Shown: positions 32,381 through 45,204 of the stretch, piece by piece
Position numbering within the stretch: position 1 is the first letter of the stretch
Layout of the letters: each line of letters starts with the position of its first letter
Assembly (NCBI RefSeq): GCF_001704415.2
Contig: NC_030819.1
Coordinates: forward strand, 36,760,575-36,824,574
DNA length: 64,000 nucleotides
Direction: 5' to 3'
From: Capra hircus
Lineage: Eukaryota > Chordata > Mammalia > Artiodactyla > Bovidae
Translations under genes and position numbers: made by a program
Notes under the pieces: generated by a model
The model's database searches: none
The model's input: the letters and a program-made list of their open reading frames with translations, nothing else
Told to the model about the DNA's origin: nothing

Positions 32381-33742
32381 GAAATGCTGCAGACAAAAGG
32401 TTTTTTCCTGTCTTGGATGCTTTTTAACCAGCTTGTGCTCCATTGGAGAAGAATATCACTCCATAATGGGCTGGGAGGACTATCGAAAAAAGAATGGTTG
32501 AAGAGTTCTTCATGATCTCCTCCTGCAAATCCCAGCCCTTGATGACTTTTTCTTTCCTGATTTAATCATGGAAACACAATTTTCTATGAGATTTATTTTT
32601 TATCTGCTATAAACTTTGGAAAGAATGAGAAAATTTCTAGCGCTTTCCCATAAAACCACTTTGGTTCTCATATTTATTCAAATAATACAATGTTCTAATT
32701 GAGCCTTATGAGCCTGGCATGATGGCCGTATTTTTTAAAATCATGTGATGATATTCAATGGGTTTTAGTATCATTAGGGCATCCATACATACATATTAAA
32801 ATATTATAAGAGAATACAGTGAAGAAAATAAGGACATTAAGACAAGGACATTGATAATTCTGTGTTGGAAATCCACTTCATTGGAGCCACTAAGTTTGTG
32901 GATCAAACTGACAACATTGTGTATAATCAATAAATATCTCCTGACATCCCATGCAGATTTATGAAAAAGTGAAGACAAAAGGCTGTAAGCAGTGTTCTTA
33001 TTTTGGTAAGTTCTTCCTGGGAATTATTTACAGTTACTATCATTCTGGCAAAGAAAGGGGGGATGTTAAAAGGAAGGTGAGGTTCTCTAATAATTGTAGA
33101 TTATAATCATTTTTTTCTCATGGATGTGAGTTTGTTTTACTCTCTAATTTTATTGCTAGTTCATATGCCACATCTTCTGCCAGCCACTGAACTGAGAAGC
33201 AAAGAGGATGAAAATCTGGCAAGTCCACTGAACTCTCAGATGTTATAGTGGAATCTATGCATATTAAATATGAAGTGGAAAAGAAAATCAACTTTCAATT
33301 AAAAATAAATCTTTATCCAAAATATTTGGAACTTTCTGTCTGTCAAGGAGAACAGAAAAAAGCTTTCTATCCCCAAGCCTGGATATAAAATTCAGTTTAT
33401 TCTTTCCTTATTGAAACATAATATTTTAACTTGTGCCAAGCATTATACGAGTTTCCATGGGAGACTTTTAAAAATTAAGAATAACGTTGTATTTAACCTC
33501 CATGAGCTTATAATTTTCTTTGGTGAAACAAAACAAACATAAAATAAGAAAAACATAGTCTTGTGTTTAATCACTGATACATTGCTTATTTTTATATATA
33601 TATATGTTCTATTTGAGAATGGAGAGAAGTTTTGTCAGATGAATAAAAAGAGAAGATTTCATGAAACAGAGAAATGAATTCAACTTCCAATGACTGTTAG
33701 AATGAAAATACAGATAATATACAGGTCCCTAAAAGTATAAAG
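32381..33742. other. Unassigned AT-rich DNA
   Basis: No gene or interspersed repeat was recognised. A short (TA)n run sits near 33592-33606. Confidence 0.45.
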
Positions 33743-34117
33743 GGGCTTCCCTGGTGGCTCTGCCTGCAAAGCCGGAGACTTGGGTTTGATCCCTGGGTCA
33801 GGAAGATTGCCTGGAGTAGAAAATGGCAACCCACTCCAGTATTCTTGACTGGGGAATCCCATGGAAGATGAGCCTGGCAAGCTACAGTCCTTCTGCTGCT
33901 GCTGCTAAGTCACTTCAGTAATGTCCGACTCTGTGCGACCCCATAGACGGCAGCCCACCAGGCTCCCCCATCCCTGGGATTCTCCAGGCAAGAACCCTGG
34001 AGTGGGTGGCCATTTCCTTCTCCAACGCATGAAAGTGAAAAGTGAAAGTGAAGTTGCTCAGTCGTGTCCGACCACAGGTTCACAAAGCGTCAGACACAAC
34101 TTAGTGACCAAAACAAC
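33743..34117 (+). mobile_element. Bov-tA SINE split by a Bov-A2
   Basis: The Bov-tA runs 33743-33890 and resumes at about 34073-34117 (TTCACAAAGCGTCAGACACAA). The interruption is a minus-strand Bov-A2 missing most of its second unit. Confidence 0.88.
33893..34072 (-). mobile_element. Bov-A2 SINE, truncated, nested in a Bov-tA
   Basis: CTGCTGCTGCTGCTAAGTCA at the left is the tail. One full Bov-A unit, the GAAAGTGAAAAG linker and the start of the second unit follow. Confidence 0.9.
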
Positions 34118-34274
34118 GATGACAAAAGTACAAAGAGCAATATGGACTTGACACTTAGGTAATTGGGATCTATTTCAGTATCCTGAAAAGGAAAGTAATA
34201 ATGAACAAATTTGTATTCATTTACTTATACAACTCAAAATTTAAAAAATATTGAATGAAAGAACTGCATATATG

Positions 34275-34445
34275 TATATGTGAAGTTCTCAGCATAAAAT
34301 AAAACCATGGCTATTATTACTATCTCTTATCATAATCTCTTCAGTTTACAGATAAGATCTCCAGGTCCCTGAATGGTGTAATGGTTTGTTCCATGTTATA
34401 CAAGAGAGTTGCTTATAGGGCAGGCCTCTTTCTACTAAATCATGA
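34275..34445 (-). mobile_element. Probable MIR SINE fragment
   Basis: CTTCAGTTTACAGATAAG followed by a degraded copy of the GGTCACACAGCTAG segment fits MIR in reverse. Diverged. Confidence 0.5.
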
Positions 34446-34681
34446 TTAAGAGAGATAAGCCTGGCCTATTATGAATGGCCTTCCTGGAGTTCTACAATCT
34501 GGCAGTTTAGGCTTGATGGACTGTTTTACTGGTCTTGCATACTAACAACTTAAAAATAGATGTAGAATTTAAATGGAGAAGGAAAAGACAGCAATCTGGC
34601 TTCCACTCAGGCCAAATTCTAACCCCCAAATCCCTTTTGCCCAAGCAGATATTAACATGTTTCTATTTAAGGTATTAAGCA

Positions 34682-34882
34682 GATTGGGTTTGAATTCTGG
34701 CTCTATCATTTAGAAAATGAGAGGCTTCTAATTTACTGAACTTCTCTGTCTCAATTTCCTTATCTTTAAAATAGAACATAGCTCATATAGATGAAAAGAC
34801 TGAATTACTTGATATCTAAAAAGAGATTAAGAGAGAATCTGGCATAGAGTAGACACTCCATAAATGATAGCTATAATAATTG
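34682..34882 (+). mobile_element. MIR SINE
   Basis: GGGTTTGAATTCTGGCTCTA, then CTCAATTTCCTTATCTTTAAA, then CTGGCATAGAGTAGACACTC and AAATGATAGCTATAATAATT. All four MIR landmarks are in the right order. Confidence 0.85.
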
Positions 34883-35635
34883 TCTGCCAGACTTTGCTCA
34901 TTAAATTTCTTTATTTATTTTGAATCATACCTAAATCAGCATCACAGTTTCCTTGGAACTTAGAATGCTATGGAAGAAAATTTGGTGGACTAGGTAGATA
35001 AGATGCATTCATTTTCTGTAGCCCATCTTGAATTCCTAGTATTATGAAATTAAAGGAGGCAAAGGAGAAAGTAGTAAAAGGCATACACAATTTTAAATAA
35101 GGACAGTGATCAAAGGGGAGGATATGAAAACAGACTAGAAATGTTAACACAGCTTTGAAAGTTGGACAGCAGATAATTGAAGTGTAATTATTAGAGCAGC
35201 AACACTGAAGCATAACTTCCTACAGTGAGAGCTAATTTTCATCACAGAATCTGAGAAAGGATTCCCTCCAAAAATGGAAGCACGAGTTATCTCTGAAAAT
35301 GAGGATTAATGGATAAAGCTGAAAACAGGATGACTGAAGATTTCTCTAAGGTACAATTAAAATCCTTTCCTTTGTTCCATATATCTGAGCAACCCTCAAC
35401 ATTCCTGTTGCCACAGAGACTTGAGAACTAACCTCCTATCTAGCCCTGCAGAAGGGCTCTGGGCACAGCAGAGTTTAAAAATAGGACATCATGAATCCCA
35501 TAGCTTTCAGCAACTGACTGACCAAGTTCACTTTCTAGGTGTGCTTTTGATTGGCGGTTAATGCAACATCACCCAGTGCTCAGTATTAAAACTTCTATAA
35601 ATATATTTTGATTATAAATTGTATTCAATTCAAGG

Positions 35636-36621
35636 TTCAGTTCACTTCAGTTCAGTCGCTCAGTTGTGTCCAACTCTTTGTGACCCCATGAATCACAGCA
35701 CGCCAGGCCTCCCTGTCCATCACCATCTCCCGGAGTTCACTCAGACTCACGTCCATCGAGTTAGCGATGCCATCCAGCCATCTCATCCTCGGTCGCCCTT
35801 TCTCCTCCTGCCCCCAATCCTTCCCAGCATCAGAGTCTTTAACCTGCCTCTTGAGAAATCTTGTATGCAGGCCAGGAAGCAACAGTTAGAACTGGACATG
35901 GAACAACAGACTGGTTCCAAATAGGGAAAGAAGTACATCAAGGCTGTATATTGCCACCCTGCTTATTTAACTTCTATGCAGAGTACATCATGAGAAACGC
36001 TGGACTGGAAGAAACACAAGCTGGAATTAAGATTGCCAGGAAAAATATAAATAACCTCAGATATGCAGATGATACCACCCTTATGGCAGAAAGTGAAGAG
36101 GAGCTAAAAAGCCTCTTGATGAAAGTGAAAGAGGAGAGTGAAAAAGTTGGCTTAAATCTCAACATTCAGAAAACAAAGATCATCCGGTCCCATCACTTTA
36201 TGGGAAATAGATGGGGAAACAGTGGAAACAGTGTCAGACTTTATTTTTGGGGGCTCCAAAATCACTGCAGACGGTGACTGCAGCCATGAAATTAAAAGAC
36301 GCTTACTCCTTGGAAGAAAAGTTATGACCAACCTAGATAGTATATTCAAAAGCAGAGACATTACTTTGCCAACTAAGGCCCGTCTAGTCAAGGCTATGGT
36401 TTTTCCTGTGGTCATGTTATGGATGTGAGATTTGGACTGTGAAGAAGGCTGAGCGCCGAAGAATTGATGCTTTTGAACTGTGGTGTTGGAGAAGACTCTT
36501 GAGAGTCCCTTGGACTGCAAGGAGATCCAACCAGTCCATTCTGAAGGAGATCAACCCTGGGATTTCTTTGGAAGGAATGATGCTAAAGCTGAAGCTCCAG
36601 TACTTTGGCCACCTCATGTGA
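35636..36621 (-). pseudogene. BovB with internal inversion
   Basis: 35636-35837 is the BovB 3' end on the minus strand. At 35838 the sequence switches to plus-strand BovB from the RT domain (GHGTTDWFQIGKE, then NNLRYADDTTL at about 36050-36085) to 36621. The plus-strand part stops almost exactly where the minus-strand part begins in the element, with about 18 bases missing. This is the layout expected for one minus-strand insertion made by twin priming. The YADD active-site motif is intact, but the frame is broken after about 138 residues. Confidence 0.85.
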
Positions 36622-37141
36622 AGTCTGGCCAGTAAAAGCCTTTCAAAATTTTTTTTACCTTCTTTATTTTCTTTGATTGCGATTAATATTCTATTTCATC
36701 AGTATTCTATTCTTTGATTCCATCAGTAATTATTGTAGTAGTTGGCGATTGAATAGGATACCTCAAAAAAAGGCAGAACAGTCCTTGAGTGGAAAAGATT
36801 CATGTCCACTTTTTATCTGATACCTGGACAGTGACAGGCTAAATAAGTTTGCTGGACAAATGTGGTGGGAATTCAAATGGCTGCTTTGTGATGTTGCTTC
36901 TCTAATAGCCTCAGGTAGTCTCCAAGATTCTCCCTCAGCACTAGAAGCATCTGTGTTCTCTAGAAGACAGAGGAAGCTAGTTGAGAGAGGACTGGCAGAT
37001 GTGGTACTGATCTGATGGACAGGAAAAGGAGGATAGGCATCTCATGGGGAATGAAATTCTCATCAGATCCTACAAGGACAGATGTATGAACCCACTTAAG
37101 ATGCATGAAAATCAGATAGAAATAGTTACATCTCAGCCCAC
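36622..37141. other. Unassigned DNA
   Basis: No feature was recognised. Confidence 0.45.
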
Positions 37142-37601
37142 AAAGATCTAGGTAGTTAAGGCTATGATTTTTCTAGTAGTTATGTACAGATGTGAGAGTT
37201 GGATCATAAAGAATCCTAAGCATGGAAGAAGCGATGCTCTCGAACTCTGGTGCTGGGGAAGACTCTTGAGAGTCCCTTGGACTGCAAGGAGATCAAGCCA
37301 GTCAATCCTAAAGGAAATCATCCCTGAATATTCACTGAAAGGACTGATGCTGAAGCTGAAGCTCCAATACTTTGACCACCTGATGTGAAGAACCGATTCA
37401 TTGGAAAAGACCTGGATGCTGGGAAAGACTGAAGGCAGGAGGAGAAGGGGGTGACAGAGGATGAGACAGTTGGATGGCATCACCAACTTGGTGGAAATGA
37501 GTTTGAGCAAACTCAGGGAGATAGTGAAGGGGGAAGCCTGGAATTCTGAAGTCCAGGGGGGTCACAAAAAGTCGGACACAACTTAGTGACTTAACAACAG
37601 C
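37142..37601 (+). mobile_element. BovB 3' end, 5' truncated
   Basis: It covers the C-terminal coding part and the 3' terminus, ending CACAACTTAGTGACTTAACAA. Moderately diverged, with a short readable frame at 37164-37388. Confidence 0.92.
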
Positions 37602-38530
37602 CCACTCTGACCCTCCTCACCAATCATGTGGTATATGTGCGCCTTCAAGGACTTAGCTGTCTCTGAGCCGCAACGCAGCAGCAGGGAGAAATACTGAACT
37701 AACTGAATTTAAACCTGAAAAAAAAAAACTGGAATTTATTCACCAAAGTAAGGTTTCTGCATTTGCCGGGGGGTGGGAGGGAACAGGAGTTTGAGATGGA
37801 AAACTAAATGAAGTTATATTTTTGGCAAAGTTAGATTTTTTTTTCCGCTGGAAAATTCATACCCACTGGCCTTGTAACTCCTCCTCTACTTGACTTTTCC
37901 TGGAACCCATTCTACCAGGGTTGTGTTTCCTTTTCCCGCTCACTGTATTTTCTCTTTGGTGACTTAGTTTTTCACGTGACAGTAACTCCATCTCTGAGAA
38001 GATGAATCCAAACTCTCTTCATGTTTAACCTCCAGTTTCCCTTAAATTCCAGTCCAATTTCCAAGCAGTTTCTATACTCACTTCAAATGCTCTCAAGATG
38101 CCAAGTTGCTTTTCCTGTCTTGGTGATTTCTGCTAGCCCTACATATTCATCCTGGCCAGCTGAGACTAAATCACAGCGTTTTCCCTAGAAGCGCTTCCCC
38201 TTCACTGCTGGCTCACATACACTGCTCTCTCTCCAGGACCTAGATTTCTGACTATACTCTGGATTTGGCACCTTCTTCCAGCACTCTGACCTCTGCACTT
38301 CCGTGCTCTGCACTGAGTTCCTGCCTAATTGTCAGGTTCACTGGCTCCCTCAGGTTTGTACTACACCATGGCCGCAAGCAGTCTTCCCTGTTCCTTCCAA
38401 TCCCACTGGAGGTGGGTAAATCCTGCCATGCATAGCCCCCTTGGGTGCCATCCTCCCAAGTCCCCCATCTTGGATTCTCTTCAGAAACTTTCTCCTCAGA
38501 AACTTCTCTCTCTCTTATTCAGTGCCTACT
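37602..38530. other. Unassigned pyrimidine-rich DNA
   Basis: 38030-38520 is C/T-rich and may be the upstream part of the L2-like repeat at 38880-39297. No gene is supported. The 150-residue frame at 38329-38781 runs into SINE sequence. Confidence 0.4.
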
Positions 38531-38758
38531 TGTCTTGTGTGCATGCTCAGGCACTTCAGTTGTGTGCAGTCCTCTGCGACCCAATGGACAGTAGCCCACC
38601 AGGCTCCTGTCCTTTGGGTTCTCCAGGCAAGAATACTGGAGTGGATTGCCATGCCCTCCTCCAGGGGATCTTCCCAACAGAGGGAATGAACCTGTGTCCC
38701 TTATGTGTCCTGCATTGGGAGGTGGGTGCTTTACCACTAGCGCCACCTGGGAAACCCC
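38531..38758 (-). mobile_element. Bov-tA SINE
   Basis: Minus-strand copy of the subtype with the extra CCCTTATGTGTCCTG stretch. The head ends CGCCACCTGGGAAACCC at the right. Confidence 0.92.
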
Positions 38759-38879
38759 CTTGGAGCCTTAAGTGCTCATAATTCAGTCTTCTAAGTGTAA
38801 TTAACATTGGCTTCTTCCTTTGCATTCTCATTTCCTTCACCCGACTCCTCACCCTTCGTTAACTGAAATGGCATCTTAC

Positions 38880-39297
38880 CTGGTTGCGCCACTTACAAGT
38901 CTCCACCCCTGAAATACAAGATATACTGCTGTATGAACAATCTTCCTAGAATGTTCCTATTTATTCTCAATCGTATTCTGTAAAAGACTTATGTGGAAAA
39001 TCAAAACGAAACATTATTCTTTTCCATCCACCTTCAGTGACTCCCCATTGTCCACAAACAAAATCCAGATACCACCTGTTTTTATAACCTCAACTCACCA
39101 TGTCTCCTTGAGTCTAATTTTTCAGGTCTACTATACCCCTCGCCATATACAATCTAACATGTACTCCTCTGTTTCTAAATATTTATCCTCCTTTTCCACC
39201 TCCCAAGAAGCCTGTTCCTCCCATGTCTGCCTATCAAAACTTTCCCCTCCTTTTATATACAGTACAAGTGTCCCTTCCTTCTTGAAAGCTTTTTTGA
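38880..39297. mobile_element. Probable L2 LINE fragment
   Basis: TTCAGTGACTCCCCATTG followed by ACAAAATCCAGATACC, and a C/T-rich stretch ending CTTCCTTCTTGAAAGC, resemble ancient L2. The match is diverged and rests on memory of the consensus. Confidence 0.45.
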
Positions 39298-39324
39298 TGC
39301 TATAGTTATAATTAAATTTATTAA

Positions 39325-39950
39325 CACATGTATGTGCAATCTAGAAAAAGTGGTAGAGATTAACCTATTTTCTGGGCAGGAATAGAGACTAAGATGGTGA
39401 GAATGAATGTGGATACTCGGATGGGTGAGAAGGAGAGGGTGGAATGAAATGAATGAGTAGCCCTGACTTATATACACGGCCATTTGTAAACTATGTAGCT
39501 AGTGAGAACTTACTGTATAGCACAGGGAGGTCAGCTCAGTGCTCCATGATGACCTAGAGGGCTGGGATAGAGGTGTTCAAGAGGGAAGGGATATGTGTAT
39601 ACATATAGCTGATTCATTATTGTACAGCAGAAACTAACACAACATCGTAGAGCAATTATTGTGTTCTTCATTCACGCAGTTGTGTCCAACTCTTTGCAAC
39701 TGCATGGACTGCAGCATCTGAGGCCTCTCTGTCCCTCACCGTTTCCCAAAGTCAGCCCAAGTTCATGGCCATTGCATCAGTGATACCATCCAGCTATCTC
39801 AGCCTCTGATGCTTTCTTCTGCCTCTGCCCTCAATCTTTCCCAGCATCAGGAACTTTTCCAGTGAGTCAGCTCTGGATGACCAAGATACTGGATTTTCAA
39901 CTTCAAACTGAGTATCATTTTACTCAAAAATAAAAAGTTACCTGAATTGC
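39325..39950 (+). mobile_element. L1 3' UTR end, split by BovB
   Basis: It contains GGGCAGGAATAGAGACT, CTTATATACACGGCC, TGTATAGCACAGGGAGGTC and TTGTACAGCAGAAACTAAC in L1 3' UTR order. It breaks at about 39660 and an A-rich end appears after the BovB near 39915-39940. Confidence 0.8.
39661..39897 (-). mobile_element. BovB 3' end, 5' truncated
   Basis: Minus strand, about 237 bp and clearly diverged. It sits in the terminal bases of an L1. Confidence 0.85.
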
Positions 39951-40183
39951 TTTTCCTATTTACCCTGAACTTTCTATGTACCTCTACCCAGCTTGGATCA
40001 CACTTTAACAGACAGAGGATTTATTCACTCATGTCTCCATCACTAGATTATTGTTTCTTTTAATGATAATTCCCATGTTTTTTCCCATGATATTTAAGAG
40101 TGTGCCTAGCACATAATGGTGCCCAGTAGATGTATGTTGAATTCAGTAAAATAGAATTGCAGAAATATACCAGTAAAAAACAC
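39951..40183. other. Unassigned spacer
   Basis: Short non-repeat stretch between the L1/BovB nest and the long BovB copy. Confidence 0.4.
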
Positions 40184-42215
40184 TCAGTTCAGGCACTCAG
40201 TCATGTCCAAATCTTTGCAAGCCCATGAATTGCAGCACACCAGGCTTCCCTGTCCATCACCAACTCCTGGAATTCACTCAAACTCACGTCCATCAAGTCG
40301 GTGATGCCATCCAGCCATCTCATCCTCTGTCGTCCCCTTCTCCTCCTGCCCTCATTCCGTCTCATGATCAGGGTCTTTCCAGTGAGTCAACTCTTTGCAT
40401 GAGGTGGACAAAGTACTGGAATTTCAGCTTTAGATCAGTACTTCCAATGAACACCCAGGACTGATCTCCTTTAGGATGGACTGGTTGGATCTCCTTGCAG
40501 TCCAAGGGACTCTCAAGAGTCTTCTCCAACACCACAGTTCAAAAACCAATTCTTTGGGGCTCAGCTTTCATTATAGTCCAACTCTCACATCCATGCATGA
40601 CCACTGGAAAAACCATAGCCTTGACTAGATGGACCTTTGTTGGCAAAGTAATGTCTCGGCTTTTGAATATGCTGTCTAGGTTGGTCATAACTTTCCTTCC
40701 AAGGAGTAAGCGTCCTTTAATTTAATGGCTGCAATCACCATCTGCAGTGATTTTGCAACCCAAGAAAATAAAGTCTGAAACTGTTTCCACTGTTTCCCCA
40801 TCTATTTGCCATGAAACGATGGGGCCAGATACCGTGATCATTTTCTGAATGTTGAGCTTTAAACCAACTTTTTCACTCTCCTCTTTCACTTTCATCAAAA
40901 GGCTTTTTAGTTCCTCTTCACTTTCTGCCATAAGGGTGGTGTCATCTGCATATCTGAGGTTATTGATGTTTCTCCCGGCAATTTTGATTCCAGCTTGTGC
41001 TTCTTCCAGCTCAGTATTTCTCATGATGTACTCTGCATAGAGGTTAAATAAGCAGGGTGACAATATACAGCCTTGTCGTACTCCTTTCCCTATTAGGAAC
41101 TAGTCTGTTGTTCCATGTCCAGTTCTAACTGTTGCTTCCTGACCTGCATGCAGATTTCTCAAGAGGCAGGTCAGGTGGTCTGGTATTCCCATCTCTTTTA
41201 GAATTTTCCACAGTTTTTTGTGATCCACACAGTCAAAGGCTTTGGCATAGTCAATAAAGCAGAAGTAGATGATTTTCTGGAACTCTCTTGCGTTTTTGTT
41301 GGTCCAGCGGATGTAAGCAATTTGATATCTCATTTCTCTGCCTTTTCTAAATCCAGATTGAACATCACGGTTCACGTATTGCTGAAGCCTGGCTTGGAGA
41401 ATTTTGAGCATTACTTTACTAGCGTGTGAGATGAGTGCAATTGTGCAGTAGTTGGAACATTCTTTGGCATTTCCTTTCTTTGGGATTGAAATGAAAACTG
41501 ACCTTTTCCAGTCCTGTGGCCACTGCTGAGTTTTCCAAATTTGCTGGCATATAGCGTGCAGCACTTTCACAGCATCATCTTTCAGGATTTGAAACAGCTC
41601 AACTGGAATTCCATCACCTCCACTAGCTTTGTTCGTAGTGATGCTTTCTAAGGCCCACTTGACTTCACATTCCAGGATGTCTGGCTCTAGGTGAGTGATC
41701 ACACCATCGTGATTATCTTGGTCGTGAAGATCTTTTTTGTACAGTTCTTCTGTGTATTCTAGCCACGTCTTCTTAATATCTTCTGCTTCTGTTAGGTCCA
41801 TACCATTTCTGTCCTTTATCGAGCCCATCTTTGCATGAAATATTCCCTTGGTGTCTCTAATTTTCTTGAAGAGATCTGTAGTCTTTCCCATTCTGTTGTT
41901 TTTCTCTATTTCTTCGCATTGATCACTGAGGAAGGCTTTCTTATCTCTCCTTGCTATTCTTTGGAACTCTGCATTCAGATGCTTATATCTTTCCTTTTCT
42001 CCTTTGCTTTTCGCTTCTCTTCTTTTCCCAGCTATTTGTAAGGCCTCCTCAGACAGCCATTTTGCTTTTTTGCATTTCTTTTCCATGGGGATGGTCTTGC
42101 TCCCTGTCTCCTGTACAATCTCAGGAACCTCTGTCCATAGTTCATCAGGCACTCTATCAGATCTAATCCCTTAAATCTATTTCTCACTTCCACTGTATAA
42201 TCACTATCTTTGCTT
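40184..42215 (-). mobile_element. Long BovB LINE copy, 5' truncated
   Basis: The longest BovB here, about 2.03 kb of a roughly 3.2 kb element. The 3' terminus is at the left (TTCAGGCACTCAGTCATGTCC) and homology ends near 42215 (ATTATACAGTGGAAG on the minus strand). The endonuclease domain is missing. The coding part is annotated separately. Confidence 0.95.
40722..42152 (-). pseudogene. BovB reverse transcriptase ORF with two nonsense codons
   Basis: Reading right to left, a 350-residue frame (42152-41100) ends at a TAG where other copies in this window have TGG (GTTDW). The same frame resumes without a shift to 40722, where GAA of SHEIKR has become TAA. Visible motifs are SGGDGIPVELF, FIDYAKAFD at 41232-41258 (RT motif A), RQGC just after the first stop, and YADD at 40941-40952 with both catalytic Asp codons. 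No frameshift occurs over about 1.4 kb. It would encode an RTE-type reverse transcriptase if not for the stops. The N-terminal endonuclease is absent. Confidence 0.92.
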
Positions 42216-45204
42216 AAATCCAACTGCTCACCCTCTCTAATCTCCCTTTTTCCATTCTGTTTGTACAATTGCATTGAGCTAAAGAAAAAGTACACACGTT
42301 TGGGTTTCTTGCCTTTAAGGCATAGTCCCAGAACTATCAGCCAATCAAATCAAGTAGGTACCACTAATGTAGAGCCCAAAGAAGTGGCATCTGCTCTCCA
42401 AAGGTACCGCATAGTAGCACTTTCAGAGAGAAGCTATTCACTTAGTCTAATTATTTATCTGTAAAGAAGGAGTGTACTCATAATCTTTATATTTAGAATG
42501 ATTCCATCATGTTCTGACATTCATTCCAAAGAGACCTCAAGAGAATTTGTGGGCTGGATGTGTTCCATGCTCCACATGTTACCATGCCTTTAGTTTAAAC
42601 CTGACCAAAAAAACCCAAAATGTTCTTTTATCAAGGTTGATTTTTGTGCAGAAACTTTAAAGCAGCAGGAAAATATTTAAAATAAATTCTTTGCTTGCAA
42701 GTGTTTTGATTTAGAGGCTGTGAAATCCCACATTTATTTGTGTTGAGTGGATTGGAATATCTGTAACTTTTAGAACTCAGAATATGTATTCCATAAGAAG
42801 GGTTTAAGTGAGCATGAGTGATTTCTGTAACTAAAAATATAGATTATTACTTTTTAAAGTATCATTCTGAAAGTATAGTTATTTCATCCTTTTATTAAAA
42901 ATTTCAGTGCACTCATTAGGCAATTTCTGTGTTAGATGAGCATTAGAATGTGGCTACAATTCAGTCAGAAGCTTTGCCCACCTTTAAATAAATACCATGA
43001 GGCATATAATGTACATGACACATTCTTTCTCTGTATTATTAAGGAAGATATCACTGGATTGGTTCTTTTGTGTTTCTCACATTCTGACGATAGAATAAAG
43101 CACATTAAATCAGAGAATAATGGAAAGGACATCAGAAATGAATCCTAGAGAGTTCATCAAACAAAAGAGGGATGTAGAAGTCACAGAGGCTTTTTATGAT
43201 CAGTGGGCTTTTTTGACACCTCCTTCACTCACGCCTTTCTGAATAGACCAGGAGAGTCTCCTTCCACTAATCACTTTGGTGTGACCTTCTCTCCTGGATC
43301 TCATCTGGAGTAAAATTACGAGTTGCCTCAGCTCTGCACAGGGTTAGTATCCTAATCATGTGTACCCTGAAATCCAGCGAAGATTCAATTAGTGCTGATG
43401 AGGTGAGACCCCATGGTGCCTGCTGCTCTCTGTGTAGGTAGAAGATTAGGAAAAGAAATGAAAAGCTATGATTACAGCTGAAGAAATGGAGGTTCAGACT
43501 TGCAAGTCCAAATAATGATTATGGAAACCTCTTGCCTGATTGTCTATATTCTCTTTGGGTTTAATCCCACTGAAAGCAAAACCAAACCTATAACTCTTAA
43601 ATGCTATGTGTGAAACACTCTTCCTGGAAATATACTATATAATGGGAATAGAATGATGGACATGTCCAAATTCCATCCAAAAGAAACAATTCTACTGAAA
43701 GAGATAAATACAAATAGAGATGACTGTAAAATCTGGCAGAATAATAAATGCTCTGAGTGATGTGAAATTTCTACAGGAAGTAAGAATAGTATTTTTGTAG
43801 GTTTTAGGTGGTTAAAATTAGGGGAGCTTTCACTAAGGAGTTGGTGTTTAAATAGGATTGTAATTGGTAAAATTTCAAGAACTGGGTGGGAAGCATTGGC
43901 ATTGGAAGCTCTGAAGCAGTTTTGGAAACTGCAAAGGAGACATAGTGGAAAAACAAAACAGAGAGCTGTTAATGCTCTCCAAGTAAGGCATAAAAGGCTA
44001 AATGAATTATATAGATCATTTCCATCTGTTTTACAGGAGGGATTGAATTTGTTATCCTGAAACTATGTAAGATACTATTCTTCTACTATGAACACAAAGT
44101 GTATGTTGATATGTTCCCATCATCATGTAAAAATTCAGACTGAATTGTTTGTTGTCAAGTCAAAGAGTAGGGAAGATACTTTTCTCTTTTCAAACCTGAA
44201 AAGTAATGTTTTAAATAAGTAGTATTGGATAGATAAGACATTCGTTATTAATAAGAAACCTAATTGTGTCTATGGACTCCAAGAAAGCCTAAGTTCTCTT
44301 TGCTTCTGGTGGGATAGTCCAGGATGGATGCAGAGTGCAAAAAGATGTTGCAGTCACTGAACATCTGGACTGAGAAACTTTTGATAAGAAGCAAATAAAC
44401 CAAAACACATGTACTTTCCAGCTGTGAGCATTTGAAGCAGTTTAACGCTCATATTTCTGATTTGTATGGAAGACAAGAATTTCCTTAATGTAACCTCATG
44501 CATTCATGACTCTATGTTGGTACTATAAGCTCCTCTAGTTATGTAGCAGCATCTTTTCTCTATTTGGAAAATGTAAAAGCTTATGAAAGATTCAGGTTTT
44601 GGAGGCTATTTGAATTCATTTTAGGTTTCTCAGAATATAATTATGTCAAGCCTAAATACAACCACAAATGTGACCAAGTCTTAAAATTACCATATATGCC
44701 AAATCTTTTAGAAAGCTTCATTTGAAAGAATTTGTTTAGTTCAAGTTTTCAGAAAAGTAAAAAATTATATGAATATTGGAGTGGAACAGCAAATGCATGA
44801 GTAGCACTACTATATCTTTAAAAAAGGAAGAAAGATGCTAACAATGAACATAGGGATATTTCTATAAATGTCTGACCTCCTCAAAGTCCAAGTAAATCAA
44901 CATTGAAATGACACAGAAATATGCAGGCCTGGCTTCATACACATGTGCCTGAATATCACACTCAATGGGAGCTCCTCTTGTGGTGATTCCTAAAAAGATA
45001 ATATGATACGGGCGTCTTTCAACAAAGGGGAAAGGGCATTAGTAAGATTAGCAATTGACAACCAGACATTTTTCCAGGATTTTGGACAAGTTTCTAAAGC
45101 CCTCCCAGGATCGGTTTACTCTGGCATGGATTTGAACAAGAATAAAATGAAGTAAAATAGATATTATGCTAATTTCATGTTGGAACTTAGTAAGGATCCA
45201 ATCA
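42216..45204. other. Unassigned repeat-poor DNA
   Basis: Nearly 3 kb without a recognisable SINE or LINE. Frames are all below 90 residues, and I see no convincing exon. Confidence 0.5.

Larger units (their letters stand above)
34118..35635. other. Unassigned DNA with two MIR fragments
   Basis: Outside the MIR pieces at about 34275-34445 and 34682-34882, I see nothing supportable. Confidence 0.45.

Noticed and set aside
37602..38530. CpG island or promoter in C-rich DNA
   Set aside because: It is pyrimidine-rich but has few CpG pairs and no first-exon features.
41100..42152. 350-residue minus-strand frame as a possible host gene
   Set aside because: It is the reverse transcriptase of a BovB LINE, continuous with BovB 3' sequence and repeated in part at seven or more other places in the window.
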